Shown here in pieces: positions 1-7,271 of a stretch of DNA of 64,000 bases. How positions within the stretch are numbered: position 1 is the first letter of the stretch; each line of letters begins with the position of its first letter. Source of the stretch: CAZDWZ01 sp964509425 (GTDB taxonomy: Bacteria; Bdellovibrionota_C; UBA2361; SZUA-149; CAZDWZ01); contig CAZDWZ010000016.1 of the NCBI GenBank assembly GCA_964509425.1, positions 34,307 to 98,306 of the forward strand. Reading direction: 5' to 3'. Both the position numbers and the translations under genes were made by a program. Under the pieces are notes generated by a model that saw only the letters and a program-made list of their open reading frames with translations, did no database searches and was not told the DNA's origin.

Positions 1-1345
1 TTTCGCTGCCACTCCAGTTCCCCCAAATCGGGAACAGTCTTACCGCACGAGAAGACATCAACATCGACGTCCAACCCGGTCCGTCGGTTGCGGGATCATA
101 CGAGCCAGGAAGCGCATTCACGAGAACGCCGAGATCGCTGATCGTATGCGCCATTGCGCGCGCTCCGTTCAACGCCGGGAACATAGCGAGTACTTCGCTT
201 GATGCTCGGCGGGCTTCGTCCATGTTGTTCGTAATCTGAACGTGGTGAACGCCCACGCGCACGACCTGCGCTCGGTTTGAGTAGAGGTCCTCACGTGCCT
301 GACGGATGGTACTGATCTGGTGAAGAACCTTTTGGTTCGCTCGTCCGAGCGCGCCGGTTTCACGAAGTCCGAGTGTTCTATCGAGACGATCGAGCCGCCG
401 GAGCTGTTCTTCCTGAGGATCCTTGGAATAGGTGACCGTAAAGATCGACTCCATCGGCAAACTTTGCATCGGCACGGTCATGAGCGGCAAGCACTGCTTT
501 GGCGGCTTCACCATACTGACGGTGTGATAAACTCTTCCGTCCTTCACCAGGAATCCGTCTTCGGGGTGATAGGCAGGAGTATCCGAGATTTGGTTGCACA
601 ACAGATCATCCGGATCATACTGCGGAACGGCAACCGCGTTGAAGCGTCCGCGCTTGAACTTTCCGCCCTTGGTGCTTCGGCGATTTAGCATTGGGTAGAG
701 CAGATCGATGAGCGACTGCCCGTTCATTCTCGCCGGATGGAGTCCGATGTCTGAGAATCGAGCGATCTTTCCGTCGACTTCTCCGCGGAATTTCCCGACG
801 AAGCGCCGATATTCTTCGGTTCTGTCCGTATCTTCAGCCGGGTCTCTTCCACCCGCCGAGAGAATCCGGAAGGTGTCCTTGATCGAGTCGAGGAAGTTCT
901 TATCCCTCCACGGGGGATCATATCGGAAACCGACGACTAGCCGAAGCTTCTTGCATCGCCGCGAGTATTGGTTGGATTTCGAAGCGTTCTTGATCATCCG
1001 AACCCAACGGCGCGACATCCAGCCCGCAACGCCGTCAAGCGGATAGTCGCGGAGGCAACGCTCGAGAATGTCGTGCACGTCGAACGATGTTACCCATGAA
1101 AATTGAACGGAGATCTTGCAGTCGAGTGAGTCGACGAGTTCCTGAACTCCCGCGCAAGTTTGAAATGCTGCGGCATCGGAGATGGATGTGAGGAGCACGG
1201 GCTTCAGTACCCAGATGGACCAAAGCGAAGCGTCCGAGTGCAGGAAGATTTCGTTCTCATGATCCCATTTCACGTACGGGAGCAAGTTGTTGAACAACTG
1301 TTCGTCTTGATATAACCGCTGTCGAGTAAGTCGACTGATGCTCAT
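1..1345 (-). CDS. TraC/VirB4-like type IV secretion ATPase, N-terminal part (runs off left edge)
   Basis: The reading frame is open from an ATG at 1345 to the window edge, giving about 448 residues with no stop. A strong ribosome binding site (GGAGAGGAAG) precedes the ATG. The part seen matches the N-terminal half of VirB4/TraC ATPases, which power assembly and substrate transfer at the inner membrane. Near the edge the frame reads SSRAVRLFPIWGNWSG, resembling the segment just before the Walker A loop in TraC-type proteins, so the nucleotide-binding motifs should lie just outside the window. It is the last visible gene of a leftward operon with F-type order (traL-E-K-B-V-C). IcmB/DotO and TraU of I-type systems are also VirB4 relatives and cannot be excluded from this half alone. 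Confidence 0.75.
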   Translation of the reverse strand, partial: MSISRLTRQRLYQDEQLFNNLLPYVKWDHENEIFLHSDASLWSIWVLKPVLLTSISDAAAFQTCAGVQELVDSLDCKISVQFSWVTSFDVHDILERCLRDYPLDGVAGWMSRRWVRMIKNASKSNQYSRRCKKLRLVVGFRYDPPWRDKNFLDSIKDTFRILSAGGRDPAEDTDRTEEYRRFVGKFRGEVDGKIARFSDIGLHPARMNGQSLIDLLYPMLNRRSTKGGKFKRGRFNAVAVPQYDPDDLLCNQISDTPAYHPEDGFLVKDGRVYHTVSMVKPPKQCLPLMTVPMQSLPMESIFTVTYSKDPQEEQLRRLDRLDRTLGLRETGALGRANQKVLHQISTIRQAREDLYSNRAQVVRVGVHHVQITNNMDEARRASSEVLAMFPALNGARAMAHTISDLGVLVNALPGSYDPATDGPGWTSMLMSSRAVRLFPIWGNWSGSE

Positions 1346-1466
1346 GCCTTCCTCTCCTCAAACCGGCTGAAACGATAAAAATATCCAGGTCTCAAGCCAG
1401 CTGCCTAAGTCCATGGGAACCGGAGTTCAGCGAAACTCCCACCCATAGGCGCGATGTCCGTTCTCG

Positions 1467-1958
1467 CTACTGCAAACCTCCACCGGGGAGCGTCGGCTGA
1501 ATCGGCCTCGCCGGGGCAGATTCAAGTATGCGGAGGACTCGGTTGTCATGGTCGAGTACTGCAACCACGCGAGCCTGCCGACCGATCTCCCGAAGCACTT
1601 CTTCTACCGTCCCGACCATGCGAATCGCTATCGGTCGGCTGCCTATCCCCTTGGGATAATTCCAGTTGTACCCAATAGTCTGTGCTACGGCCTCGACTGC
1701 TTCTTGCAAATTCGATCGAGGGAACTCAAACGACACGGAAGGGTGAATAATCGGGGATGTATCCCTCGTTTTCGTGCGTATCGGCTGCGGAAGATGGCTC
1801 CAAGTGAGCCGGCTATACACAGGATCAGGGGGAGATTGCCGGTAGGCAACGTCGTAATACTCGACGCGAACGAGCTTTTCTCCCTCATCCGATCCGGAGG
1901 ACGCGCAGCCGGCGGCAAGAAGTCCCGGCAAAACGGCAAGAACGAGTCTTAGCTTCAT
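1467..1958 (-). CDS. DotD-like lipoprotein with secretin N0-type domain
   Basis: The 163-residue product starts with a lipoprotein signal (hydrophobic stretch then LLAAGC, lipid-modified Cys near residue 18). Residues about 75-150 (SVSFEFPRSNLQEAVEAVAQ, then IAIRMVGTVEEVLREIGRQA and a beta-rich end) follow the pattern of the N0 domain of secretins. In Dot/Icm systems that fold is found in the lipoprotein DotD (TraH in IncI plasmids), which helps place the outer-membrane ring. The start has a GAAGAAG ribosome site and lies 3 bp after the TraV-like gene, so the two are co-transcribed. A DotD-type protein in an otherwise F-like order is unusual. The domain call rests on pattern only. Confidence 0.6.
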   Translation of the reverse strand: MKLRLVLAVLPGLLAAGCASSGSDEGEKLVRVEYYDVAYRQSPPDPVYSRLTWSHLPQPIRTKTRDTSPIIHPSVSFEFPRSNLQEAVEAVAQTIGYNWNYPKGIGSRPIAIRMVGTVEEVLREIGRQARVVAVLDHDNRVLRILESAPARPIQPTLPGGGLQ

Positions 1959-1961
1959 AGG

Positions 1962-2483
1962 TTACTTCTTCTCATCCTTGTAAACCCAAGGGGTTGCCGT
2001 CGATGCCGGAGCCTCGCTTTCGCCATAACGTCCGCCACCTCCTCCGCCGCCACCTCCTGCGGAGATTTTCCCACCGTCTTCAAGCTGACGCTCCATGTCG
2101 TAAGCATCTTGCACGGCCCAACGGTCATTCAAGACCCGAAGATAATAGTAGTGAGCAGGCACGAGATCGCCGAACCGATTCAGGTGATCCGGAACCCACA
2201 TGAGACGCACCTCAGCAGGCTGAACAACTGGGTAGACCGGCTGAGGAGCTTGAGCCCTCCGGTAAGCGCCCATCACCTCGAGCGCATGTCGAGCCTGAAC
2301 AGCCTTCTTCCCCGAGCCTCCGCCCGAGATTGCGCTGGTGTCACGGTTTCCGAGCTCTTCGGTTGGATCCGCGTAAGGGTTTAACTGATCGGCGACATTG
2401 CTCGCCGAAGTGTAGCAACCCTGCGTAGTCAACCCGACCACTGCGAAGAGAGTTAAATTGAAAAGTCTATTACACCGCTTCAT
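1962..2483 (-). CDS. TraV/VirB7-like outer-membrane lipoprotein
   Basis: This 173-residue protein has a lipobox (LTTQGC, Cys near residue 23). Its conserved core is VRLMWVPDHLNRFGDLVPA followed by a Tyr-rich strand, which resembles the C-terminal signature of F-plasmid TraV (LWIAPY, then a short strand). TraV is the VirB7 equivalent and joins VirB9/TraK and VirB10/TraB in the outer-membrane core complex; F TraV is also about 171 residues. A run of nine Gly occurs near residue 150. It lies 11 bp after the TraB-like gene with a good AGAGGT ribosome site. Length, position and core motif all agree, but similarity is low. Confidence 0.6.
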   Translation of the reverse strand: MKRCNRLFNLTLFAVVGLTTQGCYTSASNVADQLNPYADPTEELGNRDTSAISGGGSGKKAVQARHALEVMGAYRRAQAPQPVYPVVQPAEVRLMWVPDHLNRFGDLVPAHYYYLRVLNDRWAVQDAYDMERQLEDGGKISAGGGGGGGGGRYGESEAPASTATPWVYKDEKK

Positions 2484-2494
2484 ACATCAACCTC

Positions 2495-3646
2495 TTAGTC
2501 CGTAAATGATGCGGCGTAGACGCCGTCACCAAAATCCTGATCCTCTTCGAGGATTCCGATCTCCGCCGACTGGGAGAAGATCGCCACCGCTTCCCGACCT
2601 GAGAGCACCTCGACTACAGGCACCAAAGATTCATAGCGGTTCAATAATATCTGCCCCAACCGGTTGGACGCGTCAGTCAATGCCGATGCCGCCGCAAGGT
2701 TTACGTCGTTCGGATTAACCCGCAGTCCGCCATTATTGTTCCGGAAGTTGTTGGATCGGTTCCCGTCGATTCTCTGTCCGAGCGCCGCGGCAAAGCTGAC
2801 CCCTGCAGTCGCAAGAATGAGCCGCCCGAGCTTATCGATAAGCCGTCCCGTCATTCCGCGAACTCCATCTTCTCCGATGACCCAGCCATCCACCTTCACA
2901 ACGGATCGTCGGCCGGATGAATGTCTCATCGAAAGACTCGAGAGTCTGAACAAGGCCCGGCTGTCCGCCTCCGATCCCTGAGCCGCAGCGATTAGCCGCG
3001 CTTCGCCAAGATCAAGAGTCGAACCATCCGGCCCAGCAATCGGTCCAGAGAGCTTGAACACAACTGGATACGGGGTGCCGTCGATCGGGGCGTTTACTCC
3101 GGTCAGGAGTTCCACATCCACCGAGTCTCCCGGTGCAATAACGGTAACTTGAAGCGGTTTCGGCTCGGGAGGAAGCGGAGCAGGGTTTGGAGTATCGAAT
3201 CCGATACTTTCAACCGTGTCCGGTCCTTCGAGCGCGCGGACTTGCTCGACCGAAGGCGCTTCAGCTTGCTGCTTCAACGCTGCGGCCAACGAGTCCACTT
3301 CCCGCTGCAAGTTCTCAAACTTATCAACAATCGTTTCGAAAATTCCCGACACCCGCTCTTTGTGCTCCTTCAACTCTACGGTATTTCGAGTGAGGATGTC
3401 GCTCATCGTCGCCGATTCGCGCTTTTGGGTGTCAATGTCGTTTTTAAATGCCTGAATCAAATCCGAATATTGTTCGGATGCGCCCATACCCTGTTGGCTC
3501 GGCTTATCATCCGGAATCTGCCGCCGTCTCGTCGGCTGATTGGTCAGACTCCAAATGAATATCGCGAACAGAACGAAGCCGCCGATAAACCAGACTCGAC
3601 GGTCGTTCTTGAGAAGGGCCTTTATATCCTGAAGTTTCTCTTTCAT
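2495..3646 (-). CDS. TraB/VirB10-like core-complex protein
   Basis: At 383 residues it has a short cytoplasmic N-terminus, one membrane segment near residues 18-35 (FIGGFVLFAIFIWSLT), a coiled coil around 70-130, a Pro-rich linker (PNPAPLPPEPKPLQ) and a VirB10-like C-terminal domain. The C-terminal part carries the TraB signature: a start like VIAPGDSVDVELLTGVNAP, then PYPVVFKLSGP, and VDGWVIGEDGVRGMTGRLI. VirB10/TraB proteins span both membranes and link inner-membrane ATPases to the outer-membrane channel. It is shorter than F TraB (475 residues). The ribosome site is strong (GGGGGGAGAG). This is the most securely identified gene of the operon. Confidence 0.8.
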   Translation of the reverse strand: MKEKLQDIKALLKNDRRVWFIGGFVLFAIFIWSLTNQPTRRRQIPDDKPSQQGMGASEQYSDLIQAFKNDIDTQKRESATMSDILTRNTVELKEHKERVSGIFETIVDKFENLQREVDSLAAALKQQAEAPSVEQVRALEGPDTVESIGFDTPNPAPLPPEPKPLQVTVIAPGDSVDVELLTGVNAPIDGTPYPVVFKLSGPIAGPDGSTLDLGEARLIAAAQGSEADSRALFRLSSLSMRHSSGRRSVVKVDGWVIGEDGVRGMTGRLIDKLGRLILATAGVSFAAALGQRIDGNRSNNFRNNNGGLRVNPNDVNLAAASALTDASNRLGQILLNRYESLVPVVEVLSGREAVAIFSQSAEIGILEEDQDFGDGVYAASFTD

Positions 3647-3665
3647 CTCTCTCCCCCCTCGATCT

Positions 3666-4487
3666 CTAGCGCTTCTGCGCCTTGGTCACGATGTACACCT
3701 TGGCGGCATGGTGATTCGAAACCTTCTGCTCGGCCGTTACCGGACGAGGCGCAAGCTCCCACCGCTGAGCTGCCACCGCCCGAGTGCCGTCCAGACGGAA
3801 AGTCGCCGGGTTCAACTTGTGATTCGTGTCCATCAGATTTTCCACGTTGAGGACGTATCCCCAGAGGTCAGGTCCCATGAAGATTTCATCGATCTTCGCC
3901 GAGACGGTTCCGTCGTTCAAAACGGCTTCACCCGTGTAGCGATTCGAGCGGCGATATCCAGAGATACCGCGCTGTTTTCCATACTCCGCAACAAGAATCA
4001 TCTCGCGAATGAGCCCGCTCGCAACAGTTGCCGGTGCGAAACCGCGCGGCTGCTCATACGGAGTCTCCGGTGCGTAATCTTCATCGTCGCCGAGAGCTTC
4101 TTCGCGATCCTCGATGACTTTTGCTTGTTCGTCACGAGGATGGTCATCATCAGCAGGGGAGATCCGAAGCGCATACGAGCGCTTATCATCCAACTGAACG
4201 AGGAGCGCTTCCCCTTCATACGGAATTTCAGGCTGCGCGAAAACAACGAGGAAGTTTTCCTTCCGCTCGAGCGCAAGCGACGAGTTCTTCCGCTTGAATC
4301 CCCCTTCAATCTTCGAAGGGAAAACAATTTGGGTCGGCTCCCCAGGTGTTACGTAAATGGTCTGCTCCGTCCCGGTGTATCGGAGCTCTCTCGCCCACGC
4401 GGGCGAAATCATCAGCGTGCACACGAATGCCGCTCCGAGCCCGTGTAACCAATGTTTAACCTGCCACTTGTTCATCTGAACACCCAT
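3666..4487 (-). CDS. TraK/VirB9-like secretin-type protein
   Basis: A signal peptide ends at PAWA-RELRY. The N-terminal beta domain (YTGTEQTIYVTPGEPTQIVF) and C-terminal domain (DLWGYVLNVENLMDTNHKL) match the layout of TraK, the F-type VirB9 equivalent, which forms the outer-membrane ring with TraV and TraB. An acidic linker rich in Asp and Glu separates the two near residues 120-155. I prefer one of the ATG codons at 4487 or 4475; the frame also opens at a TTG at 4517 but that would push the signal peptide inward. It is 19 bp upstream of the TraB-like gene in the same operon. DotH/TraN of I-type systems belong to the same fold family. Confidence 0.7.
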   Translation of the reverse strand: MGVQMNKWQVKHWLHGLGAAFVCTLMISPAWARELRYTGTEQTIYVTPGEPTQIVFPSKIEGGFKRKNSSLALERKENFLVVFAQPEIPYEGEALLVQLDDKRSYALRISPADDDHPRDEQAKVIEDREEALGDDEDYAPETPYEQPRGFAPATVASGLIREMILVAEYGKQRGISGYRRSNRYTGEAVLNDGTVSAKIDEIFMGPDLWGYVLNVENLMDTNHKLNPATFRLDGTRAVAAQRWELAPRPVTAEQKVSNHHAAKVYIVTKAQKR

Positions 4488-4567
4488 ACTCTCAACGCTA
4501 CTACTGCTTCGTTTCAACTCTCATCCATTGTCGCTTGGCTTCACGCCAAGCCCCGTCGCGGTTTTCT

Positions 4568-5353
4568 TTACTTACTGCCGTCGACTGCCGCTTCACCTTC
4601 GTTCTGCGGAATTTCCTTTCCTTCCTTGATGGCTTTTCGGACCGCCTTCTGCTCCGCACGAACTTCCGCGACGTCTTCTTTGCCGATTTGCCGTTCGTCT
4701 GCCCGTCGGAGACGGAGGTCGACAATCACGATTCCGTATTCGTTGTGAACGTTCCGCGGGATGGTCGTCATCTTCACGTAGTAAACGATTTCATCAGCCG
4801 GAAGCGGTTTGTTCCCAATCAGCTTTTGTCGCACGCCCGGAATACGCACGATCACCCGATCGAGATCCGGATAGCGGTCGACCTTGATGAGCCGGGGATT
4901 CGGAAAGAACATCTGCGAGCGCTTGGTCTCTTCGATGGCCTTCAGCTCCTCCGTCATCATATCTTGTTCAAACTGTGTCAACGCCGGCTCCCAGAGATAT
5001 TTTCGCGCGGTCTTAAACTGCCGCCGCGCCGTTGCCGGTTGATAGGTGGAAATAAGGTTTACGACAGCCTGTGCGGCGTCGATGAATTGAGAATCGGGGA
5101 GCTGGCTCATCGAATAGTACCCCGGCTGCGGCCGCTCCGGTACTTCGATGACGGTGTCAGCGTAGAAATACATGACCAGCGCGGCGCCGATCGACAAGGC
5201 GGTGGACGGCATCTGAAGGATAGCAAGCGCGCGCCAGAGCAATGCCTGTTCGCGGAAGCCTTCCCAAAGGCGGATGGTATCAGCGCCTGCACGGCCGCCG
5301 ACTCGTTCTAGTTGCTGAACCCCTTTCTTAACCTTCAGAACGTCTTTTGCCAT
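4568..5353 (-). CDS. TraE/VirB8-like inner-membrane protein
   Basis: The 261-residue product has one membrane segment near residues 45-65 (MPSTALSIGAALVMYFYA) followed by a periplasmic domain that fits the NTF2-like VirB8/TraE fold: helices then strands (IVYYVKMTTIPRNVHNEYGI). The C-terminal 50 residues are a charged tail not usual in TraE (188 residues in F). VirB8-class proteins are inner-membrane scaffold parts of the channel; DotI/IcmL is the I-type member. The start is backed by a GAGGAGAGGG ribosome site. The assignment rests on topology, position before the TraK- and TraB-like genes, and weak sequence resemblance. Confidence 0.6.
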   Translation of the reverse strand: MAKDVLKVKKGVQQLERVGGRAGADTIRLWEGFREQALLWRALAILQMPSTALSIGAALVMYFYADTVIEVPERPQPGYYSMSQLPDSQFIDAAQAVVNLISTYQPATARRQFKTARKYLWEPALTQFEQDMMTEELKAIEETKRSQMFFPNPRLIKVDRYPDLDRVIVRIPGVRQKLIGNKPLPADEIVYYVKMTTIPRNVHNEYGIVIVDLRLRRADERQIGKEDVAEVRAEQKAVRKAIKEGKEIPQNEGEAAVDGSK

Positions 5354-5442
5354 TTCCCTCTCCTCGCCAAACCCCTTCGTTCAACCCTGACTCGCTCGAC
5401 ACTCGCTCGACTGAACAGTCCGTCTCGTCACCCGCTCTTGCG

Positions 5443-5853
5443 TTAGGTCGGATCGGCTTCGGTTAAATCTCGCTCAAAGCTCGGAAACATTTGATCCAAG
5501 CCGTACTTCTTATACTTGCACTGGTTCTTCAGACCCTTCGTCGGACTCCCGCTCCAGATCGGCTGGAGTATCGATGGAGCCGGAATTCCTGGAGGAGGAA
5601 AACCGCATGCTGTTGATACCGCGTTTCGCACTCCTCGCTCCTGATCCGGAAAACTTCTCCGCAAGCTCGCAAGCGTCGTTGTTGTAAGAACCCAACCTGC
5701 CAGCATGAACGGCATCGCTCTTGCCGGACTATCCGCGAAGAGACTGATCAGGAGGAACACGACGAGACCCGTGGCCCACTCCATGGCGTTTGCACCCATG
5801 AAGGTCCAGTTTTCGTCCAACCCCTGAAGAACTTCTCCGTCGTCAAAACGCAT
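5443..5853 (-). CDS. small membrane protein, possible TraL/VirB3-like
   Basis: The 136-residue product has two hydrophobic segments (about 25-42 and 48-65), separated by a short polar loop and followed by a basic stretch (LRRSFPDQERG). That hairpin topology and its place directly before the TraE-like gene match TraL, the VirB3 equivalent in F-type systems. TraL is normally about 90-100 residues; here a C-terminal extension of some 60 residues with three Cys follows. The ribosome site is weak, so expression may depend on coupling to the upstream gene. The call is mainly positional. Confidence 0.45.
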   Translation of the reverse strand: MRFDDGEVLQGLDENWTFMGANAMEWATGLVVFLLISLFADSPARAMPFMLAGWVLTTTTLASLRRSFPDQERGVRNAVSTACGFPPPGIPAPSILQPIWSGSPTKGLKNQCKYKKYGLDQMFPSFERDLTEADPT

Positions 5854-5885
5854 CGCTTACGCCCAGTCTACTCTCTGTTTCTCGC

Positions 5886-6851
5886 TTATTCAGCTTCATC
5901 CGCTTCAGGATCCGACGACTTCGGCGCATTCGACTCGATCGTCTGCGCTCGTTGCTTGATAGCGTCGTCAATTGCCTGAGAGACTTGATCCTCTTGCTTC
6001 TCGGTCAGTGGAACCGGCTTCGAAGGCTCGAGCGAAATTTTCTTACCCGCCGACTTCGGTGCTGGTTCAGCGGCTGGCTTCTTCGCTACTTCCTTCTCCG
6101 TTGAAGGACCGAACAAAGATTCTTCTGCGGCTCCCGGACGCGTTTCGACTTCTTCTTCCTCGCCCTCAACGACTACGGACTCCGGCTCCTTCGCTGCTTC
6201 CGCAGGTGCTGGTGCTTCCACCTTCTTCGCCGTCTCGGATTTCGTCGCTTCAGCCTTGAGACCTTCCGCCGACGGCTGCGCCGAGAGCGCGTTTATCGCT
6301 TCGTCGAGCGCCGGGTCTTTACGCTTCTGCTTTCCTTCGGATTTTTTTGATTTGTCGGCCGCCTTTGCTGCTTCAGCCGCTTCGACTTCCTCGAGCTCCC
6401 GCGCTTCTACTTCGGCTTGCATCTCATCGAGCCGTGCGCGTGCTGCTTGCATTTCTTTCTTGCGCTGCTCTTCGCCGAAAACGCTGTTCGACTGCGCGCC
6501 GTCCGCAACCGTCGGCAGGCGATCGCGCTCACGCCGAATGAGAAGCTTGTTCGCTTGGAAACGAACGCCGTCTCTGCTCACGCGGGGGCGCGGGTCGAGG
6601 ATGCGATTGAGCTCCTCGGTCCGGGAAATAATTGAAAGTCTCCACTCTTCGGAGTCGAGAAGCATGTCCGGACGGGCAAATTTTCGCCCCTGCTCGAACT
6701 CTGCGAGAGCCTCAACGAGCATCGCCCGGGCCCGGGCATAGTGCCCAATGGCCGCGTTTGAACGCTCTTTCGAAGCATAATTCTCTGCCGAAGCAGCCGG
6801 CACCGCTAGTAAAAGCGCCAAGCCGAATACCACTTTCTGCTGCTGATTCAT
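5886..6851 (-). CDS. secreted coiled-coil protein, first gene of the secretion operon
   Basis: I do not recognise a family. The 321-residue product begins with a clear signal peptide (LALLLAVPAASA-ENYAS). Residues 25-110 form a mostly helical domain, 130-170 an Arg/Glu/Ala-rich coiled coil, and the rest is a Pro/Ala/Glu/Lys-rich, probably disordered region ending in a short helix. It is the first gene of the leftward operon, 32 bp before the TraL-like gene, so it is probably a periplasmic part of the machine or an accessory factor. The ribosome site is weak and the ATG at 6851 is the only start giving a proper signal peptide. Confidence 0.6.
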   Translation of the reverse strand: MNQQQKVVFGLALLLAVPAASAENYASKERSNAAIGHYARARAMLVEALAEFEQGRKFARPDMLLDSEEWRLSIISRTEELNRILDPRPRVSRDGVRFQANKLLIRRERDRLPTVADGAQSNSVFGEEQRKKEMQAARARLDEMQAEVEARELEEVEAAEAAKAADKSKKSEGKQKRKDPALDEAINALSAQPSAEGLKAEATKSETAKKVEAPAPAEAAKEPESVVVEGEEEEVETRPGAAEESLFGPSTEKEVAKKPAAEPAPKSAGKKISLEPSKPVPLTEKQEDQVSQAIDDAIKQRAQTIESNAPKSSDPEADEAE

Positions 6852-7271
6852 GTTGTTAACCCAAATGGATGCTGCGCTAACCCGTCGAAACTGAGAGCTT
6901 TTTTCTCCTGGCTCACCGCAGGAATCGACCCCTAGTCCCTATTCGGGAATAGGGAGAGGAGTGCTTCATTTCTCTCGGCTCCGTGTTTAACTTCTGCCAC
7001 TCTGTTATGACTGGAAGTAGGCGAACCGGTTCAAATTTTGAGTTGACTCCTCGGCTTTAGCCCGCCGAGCGCGGGAAGCAGCGACCGTCGCGAAGTGGCG
7101 AAATTGAAGTCGGGTTCACTTTATGATATTTCCGACCATAACGGTGCTATGTCAGCAATCAGATCCTTCAGGGGCAATTCCTTGAAGGAGAAGCAATCGG
7201 CGTCCCTATTGTAGTTGGTTGAGGTTGCGGTTGTTGGGGTTGCTGCGCGAGGTTAACGGGAAGGAAAGCAG
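6852..7271. promoter_or_regulatory. 420-bp divergent intergenic region of the secretion locus
   Basis: This gap separates the leftward core operon from the rightward gene pair and must hold promoters for both. It contains a perfect dyad at 6937-6954. No small gene with a convincing start and ribosome site is seen. I could not fix a -35/-10 pair with confidence on either strand. Confidence 0.5.
6937..6954. promoter_or_regulatory. perfect 18-bp dyad, candidate operator
   Basis: The site reads CCCTATTC-GG-GAATAGGG: two 8-bp half-sites that are exact inverted copies with a 2-bp centre. It lies about 85 bp upstream of the leftward operon's first ATG, in the divergent promoter region. This layout is typical for a dimeric regulator site. 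As RNA it could also form a hairpin, but there is no T-tract on either side. Confidence 0.45.
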
